NCBI GenBank assembly: GCA_022559845.1
Contig: CM040121.1
Location: 567,660,140-567,724,139 of the forward strand
From: Amorphophallus konjac
Lineage: Eukaryota > Streptophyta > Magnoliopsida > Alismatales > Araceae
Direction of reading: 5' to 3'
Length of the DNA stretch: 64,000 bases
Part shown: one piece after another, positions 45,740-56,328 of the stretch
How positions within the stretch are numbered: the first letter of the stretch is position 1
How the letters are laid out: each line of letters opens with the position of its first letter
Position numbers and translations under genes: made by a program
Notes under the pieces: model-generated
What the model was told of the DNA's origin: nothing
Seen by the model: the letters and a program-made list of their open reading frames with translations, nothing else
Database searches by the model: none

Positions 45740-46932
45740 ATGATATTTTTAACCGATTAAAAACAATTTATATTCCTCGCCTTTTCTGCTGCCGCGACCT
45801 TTGCCTCCGCGCTTTTCTTCCGCTCCTCCTCCCCCACTCTCCTTCCGTCCCCCCCCCCGGTTTCCACGGCAGGGGAGCTGACGTGGGGGCTCCTGTCGGG
45901 TCTCACCTTCTCACCCCGAAGGTTACCCACTTATAACGGCCGAACCATTCGGACACGAGGCCCCTTTTGCGAGGGTACCGTCGCCATTTCACATACACCT
46001 ACGAGTACGACCACTACCTGCGGCGTGATTCACCACGTTGGGAGGGTGCCGGATGCCTCCCGCGGATCCGACGGCTGAGATCAAATCTATATGACGTCGC
46101 TGTCCAAGAGTCAAAATGGCGCGCGTCCTTGTTCCTCTCTTTTGTCGCCGTCTACGGTACGATTTTTATTATTATTTTAACTCCTTACTTGGGACGGTCT
46201 GGGTGGACTCCCGTGTCCGCATGTGCACTGCACCACCTTCCCCCGAAGTCAAACGAGGCAAACCAGAGGGACCGGCTCGGTGGGTGGGGGGATTTATAAA
46301 AAAACACTGAAAATTGTTAAAATTAGAAAATATGACCTCTATAGGAAAAAAATTGATCATTTCATCTCCTACTATATTTTTAAGATTTATTTAATAATAA
46401 AGTATAACCCATCACCTTAAAAACAATCTGCAACCACTTGGTAGAACGTCATATAATAAGTCTTGGAGAGATTTCAGGAGATAACTCTATGATGCTTACA
46501 TCATGATTGTCTAAGAAGAGCTAAACGGAAAGAGAATAAGAGAGGGAGAGAGTTGTGAGCCAGTAACCTAGAGAAGGGCTCAGAGAGTACTCAGAGGAGG
46601 CGGAGATTGCTCGGAGAGATAGGAGAGGAAGAACCGTGAAGAGATCTCTCTCTCACTATTATCCGGTTGGAGTCTCCTTCGGTGACGAGCGCGTGGAGAG
46701 CTCTCTTTCTCTCCCTTATCAGGAGTTTCTCTCTACCAGTGATCTTGATCCCTCAGTTGTCTGGTGTATGTCTCTACGCCTGCCTTTGTGTGTCCGTCTG
46801 TCCCCCCTTGGGCCCGACTGGGTGGCCTCGCATGACTTAGCAATGGTGTCGTTCATGAAAAGTGAAGTCTTGTCCGACTGTGGGATCGTGCGCCACCTAC
46901 TCATCTGTTCCCGAAGGGAAGGCGTAGTGGAG
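45740..46932. other. Intergenic, no recognised gene
   Basis: Open frames are short and unlike any family I know. The part 46540-46760 is rich in GAGAG and CTCTCT words. Confidence 0.4.
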
Positions 46933-47558
46933 CAATGTTTTAAAACCCGATCCGAAACTTGACTCGGTTAGATAAGTGGGTCATGGGTCAATGATTTATT
47001 CATTCGAGTTAACATGTGACCCATAAAATTAAAATCACTCATATTAATATTATAAATCACCTATATTAATATTATTAATATTATACATCTAGTGTTTGCC
47101 AAGGTTAACTAGTTAAGTCTTGACTTCCTTCTTGAATCTTGACTTCCTTCTATCGTTCTAAGGAGAAGGGTCACGGCTCAACCTCAAGCAAGTTAGAAAG
47201 TTAGAATCTTTTCCTACCTTCGCAAATCTTTTCAACTTTGAGAAGTTAGAAAATTAGATTGTTAGAGTCCCAAAAAATCTATATGTATGTAACTTTATAG
47301 AGAGGAGTCATAAGACTCCTCATCTTCTATATTTTTTCATGCTAAATTAAAAAGTAAAAATTATACCTAGGAGTTGGAGCCAATTGAGTCACGCCAATTT
47401 TAGCGGGTTGGCTGGGACAACCGGGCTGCACTGGGTTGACTATGTTTAACCGGGTTATGGGTCTAAAGCGGTCTAGTCAATGTTCTAACTCAATTTTGGG
47501 ACTGAGTTGTGGGTTAACCGATTGGACCGACCTGTCCGGGTTGGATTTTAAAATAGTG
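46933..47558. mobile_element. Probable decayed hAT-like non-autonomous element
   Basis: The left end CAATGTTTTAAAACCCGATC and the reverse complement of the right end, CACTATTTTAAAATCCAACC, form about 20-bp imperfect inverted repeats. Inside, AACCGGG words cluster near the right end. The 8 bp flanks (TAGTGGAG and TCATGAAG) agree at only 5 positions, so an 8-bp duplication is possible but not shown. The left end resembles the element at 50815. Confidence 0.5.
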
Positions 47559-49295
47559 TCATGAAGAGTATCTTGGTGGCGTGGGGGTGACCTAGGTCAC
47601 GTCAGAGCAAGTCCGGTGATAGCGACCCAACGGTTATCCATTGGCGTCTTATGCTGCACCCGAAATGCTCACTCGTGGGTATCCCGCTCGTGTGTTGACG
47701 ATGCGATGTTTCTGTATGTGGGCTGACTATACTCTTGTGGGCTCCAATTGAGTCATGTCGATTGGGCTTCCGGTGGATCGAGATGATTCGTTACGAGCTT
47801 GGCCGCAACCAAGTTGTAACATCCCTAACGTTATCAAGCCGCACCGGACCTGATGAAATTTCTCCACCTCGTTATCTTTTCGTACAAATTTTAGTTATGA
47901 TTAGGTTTTTGCTAATCTTCGGTAGTTGCATTCCCTCTCTATATTTAAATATCAAGTTAATCTCTGCTCATTCTTTTATGTCACGTAATTAGTGGATTCG
48001 ATTATAGCCTTATTTGAAAATGGAATAAGATTGAGGAGAGAGAAAATGAGGTCACGAGGAATCTCCTCACAGATATAGGTTGCTAAATGAGGGCGGATGA
48101 CGCTTATTTGCGCCCGAGGGTGATAATAAACCACCCTATCTTATTTTCAAACAGACCAAATTAATGATTAAAAGGATCAGGATTGGTTTGCTTGACTTCT
48201 CTGGTAACTAATAAATTATTAATAGATGTTATCTAACAGAAATGGAATCTAATTGCTGGGGTCGACAATTGTAGATTGGTGGATTAACTCAGATCTAACC
48301 ATCACAATATATTAACGGTGTTAATTTTTCACCCATCCTCAGTCATCCACGAGTGCAAATTGACATTTTGGCGCAAAGAATAAAGTCATGGGTCTTCGAA
48401 GCAGCAAAAGGAGAAGGGGCCTATTGGTGGGTGATGCTAGCTGTTTTTAAGATGCTAGCTGTACAACAAGATTGATGCACGCAGAGAACAAGATTACAGC
48501 AGGTAGATGCTGAGGATTTAATTAGATTGTGAAAGTTTTGATTTTTTTTTTGTATTTCGATAATCTAAAATCCTATTATTTCGGTGTTCTCATCTTGACT
48601 TATGGGAGATAATTGTCGGAAATATTTTTGGTTGAGCAATGAATTTTGTTTGAAATTTTTTAGGTGTGAGCGCCATGTCATCCTATGTTGGCGTGAGATT
48701 CTGGTTCTCAATCTGTAAGTCTCAAAAAATTTTAAAAAAAAATGATAACGCGTGAATGGTAAAAAAAATTACCATTCACGCACTCTTTTTTTTTTTACGT
48801 GCAAGATATGTTAGTTGAGGACGCGAGTCTGATATCAAAATAGAGTTACATGAGATACACATCTAATTTTTTTTAAAGATAAATCTTATTACACCGCCCC
48901 CGCACTGCAGGTGATGCAGTAAATATTACTCTTTTTATTTTTAATAAAAAGATAAAAAATGACTAAAAGATATTTTCTTTTATATAAGCCATGACAAGAT
49001 GGATTTTATAGAGAATTCTTCCGCCTCGTTTCATGGATTTGTCGTTTGGTCAAACCTGAAATCGACCAACACATGAATGGATGCGGTCATTTTCTATTTA
49101 AAAACACTTAATGGTGGGAGAATTTAATGAATAAAATCTGACCTATAACTATCTACAAACACCACCTAATAAAAGTGCCAATGAAACTAACACGTCAAAT
49201 CTGTTACAACTGCAGGTATGCTGCCTATTCTTCGTCGACGAGACGTTTGGTTGGGAGTTTCTTGACTTTTGTGTGCAAATGGTCCATTTGACGAG
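47559..49295. other. Intergenic, AT-rich, with possible MITE and a hairpin
   Basis: No gene is seen. At 48011-48165 the ends TTATTTGAAAATGGAATAAG and (reverse complement) TGTTTGAAAATAAGATAGGG are similar, as in a decayed MITE. At 48750-48781 a 13-bp perfect stem, GCGTGAATGGTAA, with a 6-base A loop is followed by a T run. Confidence 0.4.
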
Positions 49296-49299
49296 GACC

Positions 49300-49478
49300 C
49301 GAGGTGAGTCGAATGGTAGAAGACATGAGTCGAATGGTAGAAGACTTCTGTCAAAGAAGTAGGAGGTCTTAGGTTTGATTCACTTCGGGAGAATTTTATC
49401 TTGTTACGTGCGTAATTCTCGAGAGATGCATGACCCGAAATTTTTTGATTTATCAGATTCCTCGTCACAAAAAAAATA
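49300..49478 (+). mobile_element. Possible tRNA-derived SINE
   Basis: An A-box-like GAGTCGAATGGTAGAAG, a B-box-like AGGTTTGATTC about 50 bp on, and an eight-A tail near 49469 fit a short plant SINE. The 21-bp A-box segment is tandemly duplicated (49306-49326 and 49327-49347). No clear target duplication was seen. Confidence 0.45.
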
Positions 49479-49611
49479 CGATATTTTGTGATCACATCAA
49501 ATTGTTGCAATGTTCTTTCTCATTATCTCAAAAAAGTGAGACATAATCACTTTTACAGAGAAAATTACTCCTACAACATACGGATAAAGTACATGATAGT
49601 CACACTCAATC

Positions 49612-50202
49612 ATTATTTAAAAAGGCGGCGTCTCAAGGCACGTACTATGACTTAAGCCTCAATGTCATATACTAGAAAAACGTCTTGAGACATGCGTCTC
49701 ATGTCTTTTACTTAAGACTTACGTCTTTTTTTGATTGAGGTGGTACGCCTCACCGCCTTCACTGCCTCAAGGTATTTAATTGAGACGTGTGTATCACTTG
49801 AGAAGATGATGTAATGAGGTGTTGTAGGGTACTCCCAAGAGTTATGTTTCTTTTGTTGTCCTTAAAATATAATTCAATATATTTTTTCTTGATAGGTACT
49901 TTTTTTTAACAGGGAGGAGATAGTCGAGCTCGAACTCGGGCCCTCCCCCATATATAGAAGGGTGACGAACTAACTGCACTAGACAGTTGGCTCATAATTT
50001 AATACTTTTGAAATAACATGAATTTATCATTGAGTTGATATAACATTAACACATAAAAATCACTATTATTTTTAGTATTTTTTATTATTTTAAGATTATT
50101 TTCTTCTCTATTAAGGCTTACGTCTCGTTGTGCCTTAAGACTTACGCCTAATGAGGCTTACAGAAAGCACCTCACAACCGCCTCAAGATCTTTTAAACTA
50201 TG
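49612..50202. mobile_element. hAT-type non-autonomous element with 8-bp target duplication
   Basis: The element is flanked by exact CACTCAAT copies at 49604-49611 and 50203-50210. The ends CATTATTTAAAAAG and (reverse complement) CATAGTTTAAAAG form short imperfect inverted repeats. Subterminal GGCGG, GCCTCAAGG and CTTACGTCT words recur on both sides. Length 591 bp; no transposase. An 8-bp duplication is the hAT hallmark. Confidence 0.8.
49893..49998 (-). mobile_element. Possible SINE nested in the hAT element
   Basis: Read on the minus strand, AGCCAACTGTCTAGTGCAGT is followed by a B-box-like CGAGTTCGAGCTCG and an A-run near 49893. This is the build of a short tRNA-derived retroposon. Target duplications were not found. 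Confidence 0.4.
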
Positions 50203-50814
50203 CACTCAATACACGAGCGTGGGGGAAAATATAGAAATAAAATATTTTATAAAAATTGAGACGGGTCCATCATGCCAACCTGATAGCGCCCGGTATCCAA
50301 TCCACTACAGGAGCCCAACTTCCAAGCCCACTATACTACTTGAGCATCCTGTTACGTCTCCTGTCATATTGCAGGCTCAGGGCTGACTCCGTATCCGCAT
50401 GTGCTCTCTCCGACAGTAGCCACTACTGCGCATTAATGGCGAACGACTCTCCACTTTGGCGACGATATTGAGACGCCGCCCGCATCACTCCTCCTATAGA
50501 CACAGGCACACTTTCTCTCCGATGAGCTCTGTCGCATTAATAACCGACGCCCCTGTCATATTAATGGCGAGTTATCACCTCGACAGAAATGGTAAGTAAA
50601 TCTCCATGCCGCCTGCCTCGTCAGGCACGCGAATTGGGCAGCTCACACCTTCCCTAGCTATGGCAACCCAACGGTTATGACGATTGTATAAAAGGACCCT
50701 GGCCCAACGGCCAAGAGGTAAGGAAAAAAATAAGGTGAACACCTCCCTTCGAGCACAAAAGTTCTTCTAACGCTCTCTCTCCGCTCTACAGTTGTTTGAC
50801 TTGTCCGTCGGAGG

Positions 50815-52031
50815 CAATGTTATAAGAACCGGACCGGACCGGCCGGTTCGACCGGTTCGACCGCCAACCGGTCCGAACACCGGTTTAACTAAAGCCGGTC
50901 CGATCCAAAGCATAAAAATCGTGTGAACCGCTAGAACCGCGGTTCGACCGGTAACCGGTCGGACCCGGTTCGTCCATAAAAAAAATAAAAAGTTAAAAAC
51001 TCTCAGATGCCAACGCAGAAGCTTCTCCCCACCGCCTGTGCCTCTCGCCTCTCCCCTCTTCCTATCGCGCGTCGCGGTCGCCTGTGCCTTGCCGCTCTCC
51101 CCACCGCCCTCCCTATCGCGGCGTCGCTGCTCTCCCCAGTCCCACCGCTCGCCGCGACATCGCCTCTCTCCCCGCCGGTGAACATACCGGACTGGTCGCA
51201 GATCTTGCGGGAGGAGTGTATCAAGAGGACGGAAGGGGGGAATCGCTGGGACGCGGAGGACGAGGAGGAGGACGGGGCGGTGGTGCTGCCGCACGAGTAC
51301 CTATGGAGGAAGCGCGGGACGGCGGCGTCGTTCTCGGTGCACGAGGGGGTGGGGAGGACGCTCAAGGGTCGGGACCTCAGCCGCGTCCGCAACGTCATCT
51401 GGCAGAAGACGGGCTTCCAGGACTGAGCTGCCGCCGCCGACGAGCCGCGATCGCCGCCGTCGTGGAGATGGGTTTGGGCGGAGAGGGCATATAAATAAAT
51501 AAAAAAATAAAAAGAAGAGTACCGAAGTGGGGAAGGAAGTAGAATTAAATAAATAAAAGGGGTTTAGATAGGTAGATTTATATAGAGGCGAGTAGAGTAG
51601 GGAAGAAGAGAAGAGACAATAAGACAGGATTTTTTTTCGAACTTCGATGTTTATTGATATCTATTTCTTGTTTTCCTTCTTTTTTGTCTTCCTTCCTACC
51701 AGAATATCGGGATTATCTTGGGCGGTGGGGTTTTGGAGAACCTAACAGCTTTTTTTTTCTGGTTTTTTGCCCCCCCCTCTGACGGTAGCTTCATCTTCGA
51801 TGTTTACTTATATACTTTTAAAATATGTCTAACTTGCCCAACTCATTTGATTATATGTATAGTTTAATATTTTAATATATTTATATTTTTTAAAATTATT
51901 AAACTTTCGTGACATCATAATTATATTATGACGATGTCACGGTTTAAACCGGTTCGATTGACGGTCTAACCGGTTCGAACCGAACCAACTCATTTACCGG
52001 TTTAGACACCGGTTCGGTTCTGATAACATTG
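50815..52031. mobile_element. Pack-type hAT element carrying a host gene fragment
   Basis: Exact 8-bp duplications GTCGGAGG lie at 50807-50814 and 52032-52039. The left end CAATGTTATAAGAACCGGAC and the reverse complement of the right end CAATGTTATCAGAACCGAAC are inverted repeats with 2 mismatches in the first 20. Many ACCGGTTCGA words lie just inside both ends. The 1,217-bp element has no transposase. Its centre is a GC-rich coding segment with the S40 domain (next entry). It inserted into the R-U5 part of an older gypsy LTR. Confidence 0.85.
51007..51426 (+). CDS. Captured senescence-regulator (S40/DUF584) gene fragment
   Basis: A 139-codon frame from ATG 51007 to TGA 51424 is open. From about residue 57 it reads [14 protein letters not shown], an acidic linker, [20 protein letters not shown] and [20 protein letters not shown], ending GFQD. 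That is the C-terminal half of the S40 (senescence regulator) family, small nuclear plant proteins linked to leaf ageing. The first 56 residues do not resemble the family, so the N-terminal half was not captured. The frame is intact and GC-rich, unlike the AT-rich ends of the element around it. A 3' UTR-like AT-rich stretch follows. Whether it is expressed is unknown. Confidence 0.75.
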   Translation: MPTQKLLPTACASRLSPLPIARRGRLCLAALPTALPIAASLLSPVPPLAATSPLSPPVNIPDWSQILREECIKRTEGGNRWDAEDEEEDGAVVLPHEYLWRKRGTAASFSVHEGVGRTLKGRDLSRVRNVIWQKTGFQD

Positions 52032-52140
52032 GTCGGAGGGTTGTCCGCTAAAGTAACTCTCAGGGCTCCTTCTAACCTCTTTCCGGTGGTCGCAGGTCCT
52101 TCTCTCGGTGAAGCTCGTGATCCCGTTACACAAATTGTTG

Positions 52141-53040
52141 GGGTGTGGATCGAGAGAAGTGGACAACTATTTTTCGACCGTTACAAGAATAAAATATTTT
52201 GTTACGGAAGCGAAATATTTGTTATAGAAATGAAATATTGTATTAAATTTCACTCTTATACCAAAACGATTCATTTTTATAGTATTATATTCTTATATCA
52301 AAATTCCGTTCTCATAATAAAAATAATTTATTTATTTATTTTTATAATTAAAACCATTTTATTTTATATAATAAATATTTTATTCTTATAATAAAATATT
52401 TTATATTTATAAAATATTTTAGTTATATATTTTTTTCACCGAGTGTGTTCGTATATTTAATGTGTACATCACGTATTTAATGCGCCCGGGACGTCAATTT
52501 ATTATTACGGAATGAATTTTTCTCTATGAAAATAGGATTGTTCTTTTTTGGAGGGCCAATAAATGGAATCATTGTAATTTGATGAGCAATGTAAAACTCT
52601 CAGATCCATCTTTACTTTACAACGGAACCGTAGCTAAAACGGCCAAGACATAAACAGTTTCCAGGTAAAAAAGGCCCATATGAGTTAGTCTCGTGTCCAG
52701 TTCAAGTCATAGTTAATCTTAAGATCCATCCCTTATGTAAGCATGCTTTATTTCCTGACTCATTAATCCTTACATATCACATGCATATAAGTGATCAGAC
52801 GTGATATTTGACAGACTTTAAGAACGACGTTTAGTTAAGAAATGGTAAACCAATTTCTTTAACATTTCTACATATAAGCCCCTACTATCATAGCTAATTA
52901 TTTATTAGTCTCTAAATTCTCGATGCATGAATATAATTCATTATAATCTTCTAACTCTTACTAAAAATTACTTGTGATCCAGAGAATATTCTATACAATA
53001 TTCCATCTTAAGGGTGAGAAAAAAAATGAAAATATCATTC
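52141..53040. other. AT-rich stretch without genes
   Basis: The part 52190-52440 is nearly all A and T with repeated AAATATTTT words. The rest shows no open frame or repeat that I can assign. Confidence 0.5.
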
Positions 53041-53049
53041 TTCAATATG

Positions 53050-53050
<1 letters not shown>

Positions 53051-53101
<51 letters not shown>
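53051..53101. repeat. (CT)n microsatellite
   Basis: About 25 uninterrupted CT units. Confidence 0.95.
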
Positions 53102-53102
<1 letters not shown>

Positions 53103-53159
53103 GGAGGCCTAGGAAGCCACCCCCAACAGTGGTGCTAGTGGTGAGCACATGCTACCTTA

Positions 53160-53600
53160 GGTGGTCGGAACCCCCCAACCTACTATCCTTGTTAGACCCC
53201 CACCCTCTCCTCCCCTTACTTGCAACCCACTAACATGACCCCCCCTCCCCTCCCCTCACTTGCTATCCACCGGCAAGACCTCCCCTCTCCCCACCACCGG
53301 ACTCCCCCTCCCCCCACCTACTACCCACCAACAGGACCTGGGCTCTCCCCACCTGCTACCCCACCATCAGTCTCCCCCTCCCCTCCTCCCAGATGCAACC
53401 CCATGATAGGAACCCCTTGTCCCCACCTGCTACTGCACCGTCAAACCGCCCTAATCAAATGCCATCGAACCCCCTCCCCCCACCTACTACCCTACTGCAA
53501 GACCCCCTCCCCTCTCCCCACTTGTACCCCACTGCAAGACCCCCCTGTAGGCATCGGAACTGGTGTCCGTTTGGGTGTCGGAGTACTGGTCGGCGATGAA
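53160..53600 (+). repeat. C-rich degenerate minisatellite
   Basis: CCTGCTACCCCACC, CCTACTACCCACC and CTTGCTATCCACC variants recur every 35-75 bp, each followed by CAAGACC-like and CCCCTCCCC text. Frames across it are Pro-rich and not genuine genes. Confidence 0.7.
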
Positions 53601-53695
53601 GGTTGCAGTAACGATCCCCGGATGTAGAACTCGACTGGACCAATTCTAACACTACAGCATAAACATAACAAGTGATCGTCAGGAAAGTTTACCTA

Positions 53696-56254
53696 TGTTG
53701 CATCCCATATTTCGTACTTGGTTTCAATGATATCAAAACGATTGTGTTTGTGTGTGTATGTGTTTCATTGAGCAACATGTTTTATATCTTGATTTGATGA
53801 GTTGAAAGATGGAGTCAATGTTTACTCTTGAAAGCCATGTGAACCCTTGGTGTTTAAGGAACTAATGTTATATTTATGTTGGTTTGTAGGAACACAAATT
53901 CATGGCTCATGTTTGGAATCTTAAGGAGTCCATCAATGAAGCTCTTCTTCTTAAAGGGAGTTAACTCTGTTCATTTTTGAAAGTTATATGAATGATTTGT
54001 ATTTAAGGATCTCATGCCTTGAATATTTTGATTTGCAAGATCAAAATCTATGATTCGTATTTGGAACTCAAAGGAGTGCATCAATGAAGATCTTATTGAA
54101 AAAGGGAGTTGACTCACTCATTGCATTGCGTTGACTCTTCTATATTTCATTCATTTCATCAAATAACTTTTCAAAGTCTTGGTTGGGTTTTTCATGCGTT
54201 TTCCACATAAGATTTTTGAGCTTGAAATATCCTCAACCTTGTAACTTGAAATTTGATGGATGCGCTTTTAATGATGCTTGCTCGTTTCTTGGACTTACGG
54301 CAATTTAATTTGGAAAGTTTACATCAATGTTCCTCTTGAGATAATGCTTCATGAATGTTAGCTTTTAATCAACAAGAATGCCATTTGAATGAATGTGGTT
54401 CCATGATATTATACATGCTTTGCATTTGGCATATTTGTTAACACTTGTGTGATGAAGCATTTTGTTGTTGAAGATTTGGTTGCCATGTGACTGAATGGTT
54501 AAGCTCCTATGTCATTTTATTTGATTAAGTGAGAGATTCATGTTCATCATATCAAAACCTTGTCAAATGGTGAATATGTTTCTGATGGTTGAATTGAGAA
54601 GTCAATTACATGCTTGAATGTGTTTAATGATGTATTTTTATGTTAACTAGTTCAAAGAGTTGATGCTTGGTTCATGAGTTTTGATTATCATCCAACTTCT
54701 TGATTTATCATGTTTTTACAGGTTCAAGGATGATTTTTAAACCCTCTCATGTTAAGTGGATGATGGTAACATCTAACCATTTTTATGCTAAGTTCCGGGT
54801 CGTTTTCATGAACATCTTTCATGAGGTTGCATTGCATTGGAAGTGTTTTATGCATCCTTAAAATGAGATTTTTGAGCCTTTACAATGTGCTTAATGTTTT
54901 CTCATAAATCTTGTTGAAATGTGATTTAGATGGTCTTAATACTTTGTTGAATTCATGGTAATTAATTCTTGATTTTTGAGAATTTTTCCAGCACCTAATC
55001 GGGGCTAAAACCCCATTTTTTTGACCGTCAGTAGAAGGGGTCGACCCCCCCTGGGCTGTGCCCAGCCACCTGCATGGGTCGACCCCTGGGGTCGACCCCT
55101 GTAAAAATAGAACCTGTTTTGGTTCTGTTTGGCCCTCTACTGCCCGAGGGTCGACCCCTTCCGGTCGGGATTTGCGAAAGTGTTGAAAACCCTATCAAAC
55201 ATGACCATACTACCCCCTATTAATTTCTATTGTTATTAAGGTATTTTTAACATGTATTAGGAGGGTTTTATGAGTCCTTTCCTCACCCCTTGAGTTGCAT
55301 ATATATAAGAGTTACGAATTTGGGAGTTGAAAAACCCTAATGCTCATTTGTTCTTTCGTATAGGTGAAGAAAAGGGGAAAAACGTGGTGGAGCTCTTGCA
55401 AGGAGGAGATCATCTACTTCCTGAAGATCTGGAGATCGTGGAAGAAGAAGAAAAGGAGCGGATCGAAGAGAGGATCAAGAGGATGTAAGAATCATCTTCA
55501 TCCGGGTTCCCTCTAACTCGTGGTTCAAGGAACATCATCAACCGGCCTTGAAAAATAAAGGGGGACCACTTCTATGTCTTCTATCAGTTCTTTGTGATGT
55601 GTTCTATGATCTATAGTTTGGGCTTGAGCATGCTTGAATATTTATGTTTATTTTCTGAACATTAGAGATATTTGTGTGTGTGACCGTTTGTGTATACGGT
55701 CGTGTTTGATCGCCTACGTGCGATCGTGTTTGTGTCTTTATGTTGCGGTTGTTGCAGCGTGTGTGTGTGTGTTGTGATCCGGTCGTCGGATCGTGTATGT
55801 GTTTGTGATCCGGTCGTCGGATCGTGTGGGAGACTTCGTCTCCATCTCTGTGTATGTTGGGGCGTGTCCCCGTGTGTGTGCGGGCGTCGTCCCGTGTGTG
55901 GTTGGAGCGTCGTCTCCGTTTGGGGATTTATCCCCGAGTGAAGCCTCACCGGGTTTGGTGAGGGGTGGACGTAGGGAGCCCGTCGTGGTCCCGAACCACC
56001 TTAAAAATCTCCATGTCTTGTGGTTTGATCTTTGTGTTTGTGTGCTTCGCTATCTTATCTGTTTATGCAATCGTGTGAGCTCGGTGAGATTGAGTGAATT
56101 AAGTTTAAATCTGTTTAGATTAAATTCCCCAATCTTATCAATCTTGTTAATTCCGATGTGCGCTAGTTTATGTTTTTAATCGGTCATAGTTTACAGTAGT
56201 AGGATCTATTCACCCCCCCTCTAGATCCGTGTTCTTGCACTACGGGACCCAACA
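53696..56254 (+). mobile_element. 5' LTR of a second SIRE-like copia element (SIRE-2)
   Basis: The LTR starts TGTTGCATCCC and ends GGACCCAACA just before a copia primer site, about 2.56 kb. A TATATATAAG promoter box lies near 55300. Between 55035 and 55160 there are four GGGTCGACCC palindromes. Towards the end, short GATCCGGTCGTCGGATCGTG and CGTCTCCGT phrases repeat at 55770-55920. No 3' LTR was seen before other DNA begins. Confidence 0.8.
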
Positions 56255-56255
56255 A

Positions 56256-56276
56256 TTGTTATCAAAGCAAGGCTCT
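56256..56276 (+). promoter_or_regulatory. Primer-binding site of SIRE-2
   Basis: TTGTTATCAAAGCAAGGCTC matches the TTGGTATCAGAGC copia pattern with two changes, directly after the LTR. Confidence 0.7.
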
Positions 56277-56328
56277 GTTATCCCTAGATCTCACGATCTA
56301 CAGAGTGATCCTAGTGCATTCTACAATC

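Larger units (their letters stand above)
50281..52140 (+). mobile_element. Old Tat-type gypsy LTR (solo or fragment), split by the element at 50815
   Basis: A TATA box (TATAAAA, 50697-50703) is followed after about 105 bp by TTTGACTTGTCCGTCGGAGG. This is the conserved R-U5 phrase of Tat LTRs. It continues at 52032 as GTCGGAGGGTTGTCCGC and runs to about 52140. Outer borders are approximate and no internal region is attached. Confidence 0.55.

Noticed and set aside
44943..45740. 265-codon plus-strand frame over the PP2C gene
   Set aside because: Arg/Ser-rich shadow of the GC-rich first PP2C exon, running into a CT microsatellite.
53220..53627. Pro-rich 135-codon frame
   Set aside because: Translation of a C-rich minisatellite; the frame follows the repeat, not a gene.
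55690..56179. Val/Cys-rich frames at the end of the SIRE-2 LTR
   Set aside because: They come from GTGTGTG and CGTCGTC repeats inside the LTR, which also overlaps the R-U5 part.
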